A stretch of DNA of 64,000 nt from Bacteroidota bacterium (GTDB lineage Bacteria; Bacteroidota; Bacteroidia; AKYH767-A; OLB10), in NCBI GenBank assembly GCA_016709725.1, contig JADJMG010000030.1:124001-188000 (forward strand). The letters run 5' to 3'. A program made the translations under genes and the position numbers. Under the pieces are notes generated by a model. It did no database searches. It was not told the DNA's origin and saw nothing but the letters and a program-made list of their open reading frames with translations. This document shows positions 18,756 through 26,690 of this stretch, one piece after another. The stretch's first letter is position 1. Each line of letters begins with the position of its first letter.

Positions 18756-19194
18756 GGGCTACGCCCCTTCTTTTCTTTTCATTTTTTTCTACGAAGATAG
18801 CAGGGCTACGCCCCTTCTTTTATTTTCATTTTTGTTTTATGAAGATTGAGGGCTACGCCCCTTCTTTTCTTTTCATTTTTCTACGAAGATAGCAGGGCTA
18901 CGCCCCTTCTTTTATTTTCATTTTTGTTTTATGAAGATTGACGGGCTACGCCCCTTCTTTTCTTTTCATTTTTGTTTTACGAAGATTGACGGGCTACGCC
19001 CCTTCTTTTCTTTTCATTTTGTTTTACGAAGATTGACGGGCTACGCCCCTTCTTTTCTTTTCATTCTTTTCTACGAAGATAGCAGGGCTACGCCCCTTTT
19101 TATCTTTTCATTTTTGTTTTACGAAAATTGACGGGCTACGCCCCTTTTTATCTTTTTCATTTTTGTTTTACGAAGATTGACGGACTGCGCCTTA
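18756..19194. repeat. right REP-like hairpin array (10 units, GGGCTACGCCCC)
   Basis: GGGCTACGCCCC occurs at 18756, 18803, 18850, 18895, 18943, 18991, 19038, 19085 and 19133, with a degraded tenth at about 19182. The period is 45-48 bp. Between hairpins stand CTTCTTTTCTTTTCATTTTT-like tracts and TACGAAGATTGAC or TACGAAGATAGCA. This is the reverse complement of the left array unit, including the GAAGAT word. Spurious ORFs across this array are not genes. Confidence 0.9.
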
Positions 19195-19273
19195 TTGTAA
19201 ATGAAATGGTTTTGTTTGAATTTTTCACAGAAACAAAATGACATAATAAGAAATGATTATATTGCTCATGCGA

Positions 19274-19531
19274 TCTCTTTTGCTTTTAACATTGACGTGT
19301 TAACAAATGGGAGCGAATAAAATGAAAAGGCGAATAAATCCATTTACATTCGTAAAAGTAATTCACGACTTCTTAGCGAAAATTTATTACATCCTGCATT
19401 TGGTTTTTGGCCGGGACAACGAAACCCTTCGGAACGGCAAACAAATAAAGCAACATGTATATCGTCGCAACATCAAAATACCCTTCCCACTTTCTTTAAG
19501 GTAACGTCCTGAATTCTTCAAGGATGTAATT
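19274..19531 (+). repeat. direct repeat, copy B (pair with 17768-18026)
   Basis: Second copy of the 258-bp repeat. Its left end matches only the 3' arm of the aminopeptidase terminator (TCTCTTTTGCTTTTAAC), which suggests copy A is at the original site and copy B is derived. Confidence 0.9.
19307..19504 (+). pseudogene. small gene copy B, unknown function, truncated by an early stop
   Basis: Encodes MKRRINPFTFVKVIHDF and onwards (start best at 19322, matching copy A), identical to copy A for 58 residues up to IPFPLS, then LR and a TAA. After that stop the same frame goes on with RPEFFKDVIPILFH, homologous at DNA level to the tail of copy A. So this copy looks like the same roughly 95-residue gene cut by a nonsense codon. 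Function unknown. Confidence 0.4.
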
Positions 19532-19600
19532 CCGATTCTATTTCATTTAAAAATCTGCTACACACGTGGCCTGAAATACTATTGACAGAAAAAAACTCAT

Positions 19601-20338
19601 ATGCTTCACCGTTATCTACTCTTCAGTATGCTCTTAACATTTCATGGGCTTTCGGTTATGGCGAATACAGATTCAGTATTAACAAAAAAAATGATTGTGC
19701 GCGCAGATCTCAGCAGCAGTTATACCAGTGAGAAAACTTGGTGGAATGGTACACAAAGTTTCGTATTACTTAAAGCATATGGTGAAGTTCGCTTTCGAAA
19801 AACGTTAGCATCAGGCTGGAGTTGCGATCATTTTGTACAAACGCAATTAGGCTATACAAGCTTCATTGATTCCACTTGGATAAAAAGTACCGATGCTTTT
19901 AAAATTCATTTGCGATGGATGGAAAAAAAATCGAAAAAAATGACACATACTTACTTCTTCCAAATGCAATCACAATGGATGAATACATGGCAACAAACCG
20001 CAGAGCAAAAAAATTGGAGAGGTGGATTTATGAATCCTGCTGCATTCACACTTGGCTATAGTTTCACTTTTGACTTTCTAGAAAACAGTAATTTGCTCAT
20101 AGCGCCAGCAACTTTGCAAGTAAACATACAACCAGAACAAAGCACATCCCTCGCATTTAAAGAGCGACCATTGCTAAAATCAAAACACAGTCACATCTAC
20201 TCACGATACGGGTTCAGTGCATTTTTAAACATGGATGAGTACTTCTACAAAGATTTTATTTTATTACAACATCGTTCTCAATTTTTTCAGTACAAGCAGG
20301 AAGTGTTACTGGGGATCTTCTATGAATACAGGAAATGA
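19601..20338 (+). CDS. probable outer-membrane beta-barrel protein (DUF3078-like)
   Basis: A 245-residue protein with an N-terminal signal peptide (MLHRYLLFSMLLTFHGLSVMA). The rest is alternating, aromatic-rich sequence (for example SWTWWNGTQ-like, HFVQTQLGYTSFIDSTWIKS, and a final VLLGIFYEYRK ending with a basic residue after aromatic residues) typical of small outer-membrane barrels. The pattern of a lysine-rich turn followed by YFFQMQSQWMNTW resembles DUF3078 proteins of Bacteroidota, but I am not sure of the family. It follows the transposon region and precedes carH. Confidence 0.5.
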   Translation: MLHRYLLFSMLLTFHGLSVMANTDSVLTKKMIVRADLSSSYTSEKTWWNGTQSFVLLKAYGEVRFRKTLASGWSCDHFVQTQLGYTSFIDSTWIKSTDAFKIHLRWMEKKSKKMTHTYFFQMQSQWMNTWQQTAEQKNWRGGFMNPAAFTLGYSFTFDFLENSNLLIAPATLQVNIQPEQSTSLAFKERPLLKSKHSHIYSRYGFSAFLNMDEYFYKDFILLQHRSQFFQYKQEVLLGIFYEYRK

Positions 20339-20549
20339 CGCGTCAACAACCAACCTTTTCAACACCATTTTATTCAACGCTTTCAACGTCATTGGTTTTT
20401 CTCCAACTCCTTTTCTGAAGATCTCCAGGCCTGCTTTAAAATAAAAATATGCACTCATTTTGTGGATACCGATAGACAATTCAATATTCATATCCGACTC
20501 TAAATGCTCCTTTTAAAGCTGATCTATCATATTATACCATCTTAACCCG

Positions 20550-20571
20550 TATATTTGTTATTGGTAACAAA
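20550..20571 (+). promoter_or_regulatory. candidate carH promoter box and overlapping inverted repeat
   Basis: TATATTTG at 20550-20557 matches TAnnTTTG. Overlapping it is a perfect inverted repeat, TTTGTTA (20554-20560), 4-bp spacer, TAACAAA (20565-20571), ending one base before the carH ATG. It shares the TTGTT word with the repeat before crtI, which suggests autoregulation. No clear -33 box was found. Confidence 0.4.
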
Positions 20572-20572
20572 A

Positions 20573-21454
20573 ATGAATTCATTCACCATCTCACAACTCG
20601 AACAATTCTCGGGAATTAAAGCCCATACTATTCGTATTTGGGAGAAAAGGTACAATGCACTTCGCCCGAATCGATCATTAGGAAATACCCGGAACTACGA
20701 TGGGCATCAATTAAAGCGACTTTTAAATATTGCCAGTTTAATTGAAGGAGAGTCACAGGTTAGTAAGTTTTGTTTGTTAAGTGATGAAGAGCTAGCCATA
20801 AAAGTAATCGAGAAATTTGAACGATCAAATTCTGATGAAACCGATGCTTCAAATTATATTTTGCAATTAACGGCTGCTGGAATTAACTATGATGCTAATA
20901 CTTTTGACCTCATTTACAAGCATGCGGCCAAGCGATTTGATATTATTACACTTTACAAACTCGTAATTATTCCACTCTTAAATAGAGTAGGAATTTTATG
21001 GGCAGGTGAACGTATTCCACCCAGTCAAGAACACTTCATCAGTAATTTAATTCTCCAGAAAATTCATGCGGCTACGAATGCATTACCTCCTCGAAAAAAA
21101 TCTGATGAAACTTGGACACTATGCTTACCCGAAGGTGAATTTCATGAAATCGGACTTCTGTTTTCACATTTCATGCTTTGCCAGGCGGGCAAAAATTCCA
21201 TTTACTTGGGCTGTAACCTTCCTTTCGATGCTTTAATATCTACCGTTCAGGAGGTCCAAGCCACACATATTTTAGTTTTCTTTATCCATTATGATCAACC
21301 CGAAAAGGTTCAAGAATATATCAATTCATTGATTTTCAAGTTCAAGGGTTGCAAAATTTTAGTTTCAGGGAATGTTCGACTCATTTCTAAACTAAATCTT
21401 GACGAAAAAGTAGATTGGATTAAAACGGTAGATGATTTTATTTTAAAACTTTAG
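20573..21454 (+). CDS. CarH-type MerR transcriptional regulator with B12-binding domain
   Basis: Light-responsive repressor family (CarH/LitR), 293 residues from the ATG at 20573. The N-terminal MerR winged helix-turn-helix covers 1-70 (FTISQLEQFSGIKAHTIRIW and RRY-like EKRYNAL). A helical bundle (about 90-170) carries the CarH light-sensing signature Wx9EH: Trp143, Glu153, His154 in ILWAGERIPPSQEH. The cobalamin domain (about 178-293) has ExHxxG as Glu189, His191, Gly194, where His191 would be the lower cobalt ligand. In CarH, adenosyl-B12 in the dark drives tetramer formation and DNA binding, and light releases it. It lies 45 bp upstream of crtI, so it most likely represses the carotenoid operon. 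Confidence 0.9.
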   Translation: MNSFTISQLEQFSGIKAHTIRIWEKRYNALRPNRSLGNTRNYDGHQLKRLLNIASLIEGESQVSKFCLLSDEELAIKVIEKFERSNSDETDASNYILQLTAAGINYDANTFDLIYKHAAKRFDIITLYKLVIIPLLNRVGILWAGERIPPSQEHFISNLILQKIHAATNALPPRKKSDETWTLCLPEGEFHEIGLLFSHFMLCQAGKNSIYLGCNLPFDALISTVQEVQATHILVFFIHYDQPEKVQEYINSLIFKFKGCKILVSGNVRLISKLNLDEKVDWIKTVDDFILKL

Positions 21455-21463
21455 AGTTAATAA

Positions 21464-21497
21464 GTTGTTTATATTTTTGAACAAATATATAAACAAC
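21464..21497 (+). promoter_or_regulatory. inverted repeat upstream of crtI, candidate CarH operator
   Basis: GTTGTTTATAT (21464-21474) and ATATAAACAAC (21487-21497) form a perfect 11-bp inverted repeat with a 12-bp spacer, ending two bases before the crtI ATG. A promoter-like TATTTTTG box (21472-21479) lies within it. The position between regulator and first target gene fits an operator. Confidence 0.55.
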
Positions 21498-21499
21498 GA

Positions 21500-22998
21500 A
21501 TGTCTATTGTTTCAGTTATTGGTGCTGGATTTTCTGGAATTAGTGCTGCTACCTATTTAGCCTCAGCAGGTTATCAGGTTCACGTATTTGAAAAGAACAA
21601 TGTTCCGGGAGGCAGGGCTCGACAGCTCGTGACCGAATCGGGCTATACATTTGATATGGGACCAAGCTGGTATTGGATGCCTGATGTATTTGAAAGATAT
21701 TTTGGCGATTTTGGATATTCCGTTTCAGATTTTTATTCACTAAAAAGATTAGATCCGTCTTTTGATGTAGTTTTTGGAAAAAACGATACGACCCATATCC
21801 CTGACCGTTATACTTCACTTCGATCACTTTTCGAAGAGATTGAACCAGGTAGTGCAAAACGTCTCGATCAATTTATGGAAGAGGCAGAATACAAATACAA
21901 AACGGGAATGGAAAGTTTGGTTTACAAACCTGGAATATCAATCAGCGAATTTGCTGACCTTGAATTAATGAAAGGCGTTTTTCGTTTGCAAGTATTTTCC
22001 TCTTTTAGTAAACATATTCGAAATTATTTTACCCATCCGAAGCTTATTGCCCCTATGGAATTTCCCATTCTTTTTCTAGGTGCTCTTCCAGAAAACACAC
22101 CAGCACTATATAGCCTGATGAATTATGCTGGACTCAAACTAGGAACGCATTATCCCGAAGGTGGATTTGGTAGTGTTGTGAAGGCAATGGTTGATTTGGC
22201 GAAAATGAAGGGTGTCACCTTTCATTACAATGCCAATGTAGAAAAAATAGAAATTAAACACAACGAAGCTAATGCTCTTCTTGTAGATGGAAAATTATTT
22301 CCTTGTGATGCCATTGTAGCCGCGGCCGATTATCATCATGTAGAGACGAAATTGTTGCCATCAAAATATAGAAATTATACTGAAGAATATTGGTCGAAGA
22401 AAACTTTTGCTCCCTCCAGTCTAATCTTTTACTTAGGCTTCAACAAAAAGATACCATCCTTACAACACCATACTTTATTCTTCGATGAAGATTTAACTCT
22501 TCACAGTAAAGAAATATACACGGATCCACAATGGCCAACCAAACCATTATTCTATGCCTGCTGTGCTTCTCGATCTGATGAAACCATCGTTCCTAATGGA
22601 CATGAAAGCATTTTCTTCTTATGCCCATTGCACCTGGATTAATAGATACTGAAGAAATGAGAGATAAATACTTTCAGGTGATCATGAAAAGATTAAATGA
22701 ACAATGCGGTGAAGATTTAATTCCTTACATTGATTACAAGAAAAGCTATTGTGTAAATGATTTTATTGAAGATTACAATTCATACAAAGGAAATGCATAT
22801 GGATTAGCAAACACCCTTCGACAAACCGCAATTCTTAAACCTAAAATCAGAAACAAACATCTCCACAATTTATTTTATGCTGGACAACTCACCGTTCCCG
22901 GTCCTGGAGTACCCCCATCTATAATCTCAGGAAAAATTGCTGCACAACAAGTCCTCCAACAATTATCCAAAAAAGAAAAATATGAAAGCATCTTTTGA
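21500..22998 (+). CDS. crtI: phytoene desaturase, frameshifted
   Basis: FAD-dependent desaturase converting phytoene to lycopene. The dinucleotide-binding motif IGAGFSGISAATYLASAG is at the N-terminus (from residue 7), with GGRARQL and TFDMGPSWYWMPD as in CrtI. The first frame ends at 22642; the C-terminus (PIAPGLIDTEEMRDKY to FYAGQLTVPGPGVPPSIISG) continues in another frame to 22998. One missing base in the T4 run at 22611-22614 gives ESIFLLMPIAPGL and about 499 residues, the usual CrtI length. If the break is real, the strain would lack coloured carotenoids. It overlaps crtB by 17 bp, so it heads a tightly packed operon. Confidence 0.92.
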
Positions 22999-23818
22999 TA
23001 AAGTTTCTATTGCTTGTAGCAAGCTAACGACCCGAGAGTACAGTACGAGCTTTTCTCTCGGCATCTACTTTCTAAATCACAAAATGCGCGATCCCATTTA
23101 TGCCATTTACGGCTTTGTGCGATTTGCTGATGAGATTGTAGACAGTTTCGAAGGTTATAACAAGACGTATTTGCTCAAAAAGTTCAAGCAAGATACTTAT
23201 GAGGCCATCGAAAATAAAATTTCATTGAATCCGATTCTCAATGCATTTCAGCAGAGCGTTCATGATAATAATATCAGTCTAGAATTAATTGATACCTTTT
23301 TAAAAAGCATGGAGATGGACTTAGAAAAAGTACATTATACCCAAGAAAATTACGAGCAATATATTCTAGGTTCTGCAGAAGTGGTAGGCTTGATGTGTTT
23401 ACATGTTTTTACTACTGGGGATTTAAAAATGTATGAAGAATTAAAACCTTATGCCATGCGACTAGGTTCCGCATTTCAGAAAGTAAATTTTTTAAGAGAC
23501 CTAAAAGATGATTACTTCCTACTTGGGAGAAGTTACTTTCCCAACATTGATTTATCACAATTCAATAACGAATCCAAGAAACAAATAGAGCAAGAAATAG
23601 AAGATGATTTCAAGTATGCACTTATCGGTATAAGAAAACTTCCTCCTGCTGCAAAAGGAGGAGTATACTTAGCATACGTCTATTACACTTCGCTCTTCAA
23701 AAAAATAAAATCAGTGCCCGCAGAAAAAGTTTTTACGGAAAGAATACGAATCAGCAATCCCTACAAAATAGGTCTTATGATTAATAGCTTATTTCAAACT
23801 AAACTAAACGCCATCTGA
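22982..23818 (+). CDS. crtB: phytoene synthase
   Basis: Condenses two geranylgeranyl diphosphates to phytoene; membrane-associated squalene/phytoene synthase family. The start at 22982 (MKASFDKVSIACSKL) is preferred over an upstream ATG that would add 15 polar residues overlapping crtI. The two Asp-rich substrate-Mg sites are present: DEIVD at residues 50-54 and DLKDD at 173-177 (within LRDLKDDYF). The 278-residue length is usual. No GGPP synthase (crtE) lies in the window, so the precursor must come from elsewhere. Confidence 0.95.
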   Translation: MKASFDKVSIACSKLTTREYSTSFSLGIYFLNHKMRDPIYAIYGFVRFADEIVDSFEGYNKTYLLKKFKQDTYEAIENKISLNPILNAFQQSVHDNNISLELIDTFLKSMEMDLEKVHYTQENYEQYILGSAEVVGLMCLHVFTTGDLKMYEELKPYAMRLGSAFQKVNFLRDLKDDYFLLGRSYFPNIDLSQFNNESKKQIEQEIEDDFKYALIGIRKLPPAAKGGVYLAYVYYTSLFKKIKSVPAEKVFTERIRISNPYKIGLMINSLFQTKLNAI

Positions 23819-23826
23819 AATAAAAA

Positions 23827-24291
23827 ATGAAAGACTATCAATTCCAAGAAAAGCAGTTTTTACCCATCCCGATAGAAAAGGCATGGGAATTTTTCTCATC
23901 TGCAAATAACTTATCCAAAATTACACCCCCCAATTTAAAATTCATCATTCTTACGGATACCGGTAACCGTGAGATTTTTAATGGTCAAAAAATAAAGTAT
24001 ACAGTAAGTCCATTATTAGGGATACCCATGAACTGGTTAACGGAGATTGATCATGTAGAAACGAAAGTTACATTTACAGACAAACAATTACAAGGCCCCT
24101 ATAAAAAATGGGAGCATACTCATACCTTTGTACCCGTGAAGAATGGCACCATGATGTACGACACGATCCATTATCAACTCCCATTTTCCTACCTCGGAAA
24201 ACTGGCACATTGGCTATTTGTTAGAAAACAAATAGAAAATATTTTTAATTACCGAAAAGAAATGCTTGAAATTATATTCGAAAAAAACTAA
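23827..24291 (+). CDS. SRPBCC / START-like domain protein in carotenoid operon
   Basis: A 154-residue single-domain protein of the SRPBCC (Bet v1-like) fold: a starting strand YQFQEKQFLPIPIEKAWEFF, then SSANNLSKITPP, and WEHTHTFVPVKNGTMMYDTI as the central strands, closing with a C-terminal helix. This fold binds hydrophobic ligands; here a role as carotenoid carrier or cyclase helper is plausible but only inferred from position, 8 bp after crtB and 1 bp before crtZ. Genes of this kind recur in Bacteroidota carotenoid clusters. Confidence 0.75.
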   Translation: MKDYQFQEKQFLPIPIEKAWEFFSSANNLSKITPPNLKFIILTDTGNREIFNGQKIKYTVSPLLGIPMNWLTEIDHVETKVTFTDKQLQGPYKKWEHTHTFVPVKNGTMMYDTIHYQLPFSYLGKLAHWLFVRKQIENIFNYRKEMLEIIFEKN

Positions 24292-24292
24292 C

Positions 24293-24739
24293 ATGGAAAA
24301 AGTACTCATCACACTTACCGCATATTTAAGTATGGAATTCATGGCTTGGTTTACGCATAAATACATTATGCATGGTTGGCTTTGGATTTTGCACAAAGAT
24401 CATCACCATAAAGAATCGAGTGGATTCTTTGAGCACAATGATTTCTTCTTTCTTATTTTTGCATTACCTGGCATTGCAGGGCTTTACTTTGGGATGATAG
24501 AAAATTTTAATTCCTACTTTTGGATTGGTCTAGGCATTACACTCTATGGATTTACTTATTTCTTTGTTCATGATATTCTTATCCATCAACGTTTTAAGTT
24601 TTTACGAAACATTGAAAACAAATACTTCAAAGCCATACGTCGTGCCCACAAAATGCATCATAAGCATATTCACAAAGAACATGGTGAATGTTTTGGGATG
24701 CTATGGGTTCCCCTGAAATATTTTAAGAATTCGAAATAG
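24293..24739 (+). CDS. crtZ: beta-carotene hydroxylase (fatty acid hydroxylase superfamily)
   Basis: Di-iron membrane hydroxylase adding 3-OH groups to beta-carotene rings to give zeaxanthin. The start at 24293 places METs and the first transmembrane helix correctly. His clusters typical of CrtZ are visible: HKYIMH at about 22-27, HKDHHH at about 34-39, HDILIHQ at about 98-104, and HKMHHKHIHKEH at about 121-132. Of 148 residues, about four segments are hydrophobic. It follows the SRPBCC gene by one base. Confidence 0.93.
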   Translation: MEKVLITLTAYLSMEFMAWFTHKYIMHGWLWILHKDHHHKESSGFFEHNDFFFLIFALPGIAGLYFGMIENFNSYFWIGLGITLYGFTYFFVHDILIHQRFKFLRNIENKYFKAIRRAHKMHHKHIHKEHGECFGMLWVPLKYFKNSK

Positions 24740-24750
24740 ACAACCGCGGA

Positions 24751-25452
24751 ATGAAATCCCTTTATCTCTACGTAAATCTTTTTACGGTTCTAGTTCCCTT
24801 TATTTTCTCTTTTCACAAAAAGTTGAAGTTTTATCTTCACTTTTCCTCCTTTTTTAAAGCAAGTATTTTAATAGCGGTACCTTTTATTTTATGGGATGGT
24901 TACTTCACTTCATTGGGTGTTTGGGGATTTAATGAAAATTATATTTCGGGAATTAAAATTTTACACTTACCTATTGAAGAAGTACTTTTTTTCGTTTGTA
25001 TTCCATTTTCTTGCGTCTTTACTTATCATTGCTTGCAACTATTTTTTAATTTGAAGTGGGCAGAAAGAATTGAACAATACATCATTTCTGTTCTCATCTT
25101 GTTCCTATTTGTCACTGGATTTATTTACTTTTCACATCTGTACACATCCGTTACATTTATCAGTTTAGCAATACTATTATTACTTCTTAAATTTTATTTC
25201 CAAGTAAAATGGCTTAGCTCGTTCTTGAGTGTTTATGTTGTTCTTTTGATTCCCTTTTCCATAGTAAACGGAATTTTAACAGGAACAGGGTTAGATTCTC
25301 CGGTAGTTTGGTACAATGAATCCCACATCATAGGGCTCCGACTCATGACCATTCCGGTTGAAGATGTGTTTTATGGATTGGAGCTTCTCCTCTTAAATGT
25401 ATTTTTCTATCATCGATTTTTAGATGAAAAGACTAAAAAAGGAACTAAATAA
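24751..25452 (+). CDS. lycopene cyclase, fused CrtYc-CrtYd type
   Basis: Membrane cyclase forming the beta-rings of beta-carotene from lycopene. Of 233 residues, two homologous halves are each about 110 long and resemble the separate CrtYc and CrtYd subunits of actinobacteria. The first half has WDGYFTSLGVWGFNENYISG and LPIEEVLFF. The second has PVVWYNESHIIGLRLMTIPV and EDVFYG, so the acidic PxE(E/D) catalytic signature occurs in each. Six or seven hydrophobic segments are visible. It is the last gene of the crtI-crtB-SRPBCC-crtZ operon. Confidence 0.9.
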   Translation: MKSLYLYVNLFTVLVPFIFSFHKKLKFYLHFSSFFKASILIAVPFILWDGYFTSLGVWGFNENYISGIKILHLPIEEVLFFVCIPFSCVFTYHCLQLFFNLKWAERIEQYIISVLILFLFVTGFIYFSHLYTSVTFISLAILLLLLKFYFQVKWLSSFLSVYVVLLIPFSIVNGILTGTGLDSPVVWYNESHIIGLRLMTIPVEDVFYGLELLLLNVFFYHRFLDEKTKKGTK

Positions 25453-25520
25453 GCTTTTTTCTTTATGCTTTTAGTTATTGTTTATCAATTCATTTAAGAT
25501 CTTCAAACACCCTAAAGAAC

Positions 25521-25628
25521 CTAATTTAGCAAACGAAAAAACGGTGTTTTTGCTAACCCTTTAAGCCAAAAAGGTCTTTCTACAATATAAATTCCCATTT
25601 TTGTAGTGAGCGGGAAATCAATGCTCAT
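25521..25628 (-). CDS. possible small ORF (35 residues), function unknown
   Basis: On the minus strand from the ATG at 25628 to the TAG at 25521: 35 residues with MGIYIVERPFWLKGLAK near the middle. The same frame is open upstream to about 25697 without an ATG. It could be a real small gene, the tail of a lost gene, or chance. It lies between crtYcd and the sugar isomerase gene. Confidence 0.2.
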   Translation of the reverse strand: MSIDFPLTTKMGIYIVERPFWLKGLAKTPFFRLLN

Positions 25629-25669
25629 AAAAGATAGTGGTTGTGAAACACTTCTATTCGTACTTCGTA

Positions 25670-25677
25670 TATATTTG
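25670..25677 (+). promoter_or_regulatory. putative -7 promoter box of the sugar isomerase gene
   Basis: TATATTTG followed by C matches TAnnTTTG, 20 bp before the ATG at 25698. The -33 box is not obvious. Confidence 0.35.
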
Positions 25678-25697
25678 CCCTTATAAATCTTGAGAAT

Positions 25698-26687
25698 ATG
25701 TTAATGAATGAACTAGTTGCCGCATTTACACAGCACGTACGTGAGGCCATGGAAATTGGAAGTAATGCAACACTTAGCAAAGCGACGCATCCTATACATA
25801 ATGTGCTAGTCACAGGCTTAGGTGGTTCTGGAATTGGCGGAAGTATTGTTGCGCAAGTAACTGATAAAGCATTACGCGTTCCGCTTTTGGTGAATAAAGA
25901 TTATTTCATTCCAGCGTTTGTTGATCAGCATACCTTGGTTATCGTATCTTCTTACTCTGGAAATACAGAAGAAACATTACAAGCAATGGAAGCGGCTATC
26001 GAAAAAGGTGCTAAAATTTGTTGTGTTACTTCTGGCGGAAAGATTGGAGCAATAGCCAAAGAAAAAGGTTTAGATGTGGTTAACATCCCTGGTGGAATGC
26101 CTCCACGTGCTTGTTTTGGATATTCATTTACACAACTTCCATACATTCTCGGATTTCATGGATTGATAGATGATTCTTATCGTAAAGATTTAAGCGATGC
26201 CGTTCAACTTTTAGATAAAGAAGAAGAAAATATTAAAAATGAATCAAAAGCGATTGCACAACAATTGGTAGGAAAACTTCCAATTATTTATTGTGAGGCG
26301 CGTTATGAAGGAGTAGCCGTTCGCTTCCGTCAGCAAATTAATGAAAACAGTAAAATGCTTTGTTGGCATAATGTGTTACCCGAGATGAATCATAACGAAT
26401 TAGTAGGTTGGACCGAACCACATCCGGAAGCTGTTGTTTTAATGTTCCGTTGTGAAGATGATTATTTCCGTTCACAAAAGCGAATGGAGATTTCTGGCGA
26501 CGTAGTAAAGCGCAATAATGCAACGCTCATCGAGATGAAAGCAAAAGGGGCTACGCAGTTACAACGTTCTTTGTATTTGTTACATATGGGCGATTGGATT
26601 AGCTGGTACATTGCTGAAATTAAAAACATCGATGCTACGGAAGTTAATGTTATCGACTTCTTGAAAAACGCATTGTCAAAAATGTAA
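25698..26687 (+). CDS. bifunctional phosphoglucose/phosphomannose isomerase
   Basis: SIS-domain sugar isomerase interconverting glucose-6-P or mannose-6-P with fructose-6-P. The first SIS domain shows GLGGSGIGGSIV at about 41-52 and IVSSYSGNTEETL at about 79-91. The family-specific CFGYSFTQLPY (about 140-150) and MNHNELVGW (about 232-240) are present, the latter including the catalytic region of archaeal-type PGI/PMI. At 329 residues it has the usual length. The next gene begins within a few bases of its stop, so the two are probably cotranscribed. Confidence 0.92.
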   Translation: MLMNELVAAFTQHVREAMEIGSNATLSKATHPIHNVLVTGLGGSGIGGSIVAQVTDKALRVPLLVNKDYFIPAFVDQHTLVIVSSYSGNTEETLQAMEAAIEKGAKICCVTSGGKIGAIAKEKGLDVVNIPGGMPPRACFGYSFTQLPYILGFHGLIDDSYRKDLSDAVQLLDKEEENIKNESKAIAQQLVGKLPIIYCEARYEGVAVRFRQQINENSKMLCWHNVLPEMNHNELVGWTEPHPEAVVLMFRCEDDYFRSQKRMEISGDVVKRNNATLIEMKAKGATQLQRSLYLLHMGDWISWYIAEIKNIDATEVNVIDFLKNALSKM

Positions 26688-26690
26688 TTG

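Noticed and set aside
18931..19131. ORF of 66 codons with repeated DGLRPFFSFHF
   Set aside because: Lies wholly in the REP-like hairpin array.
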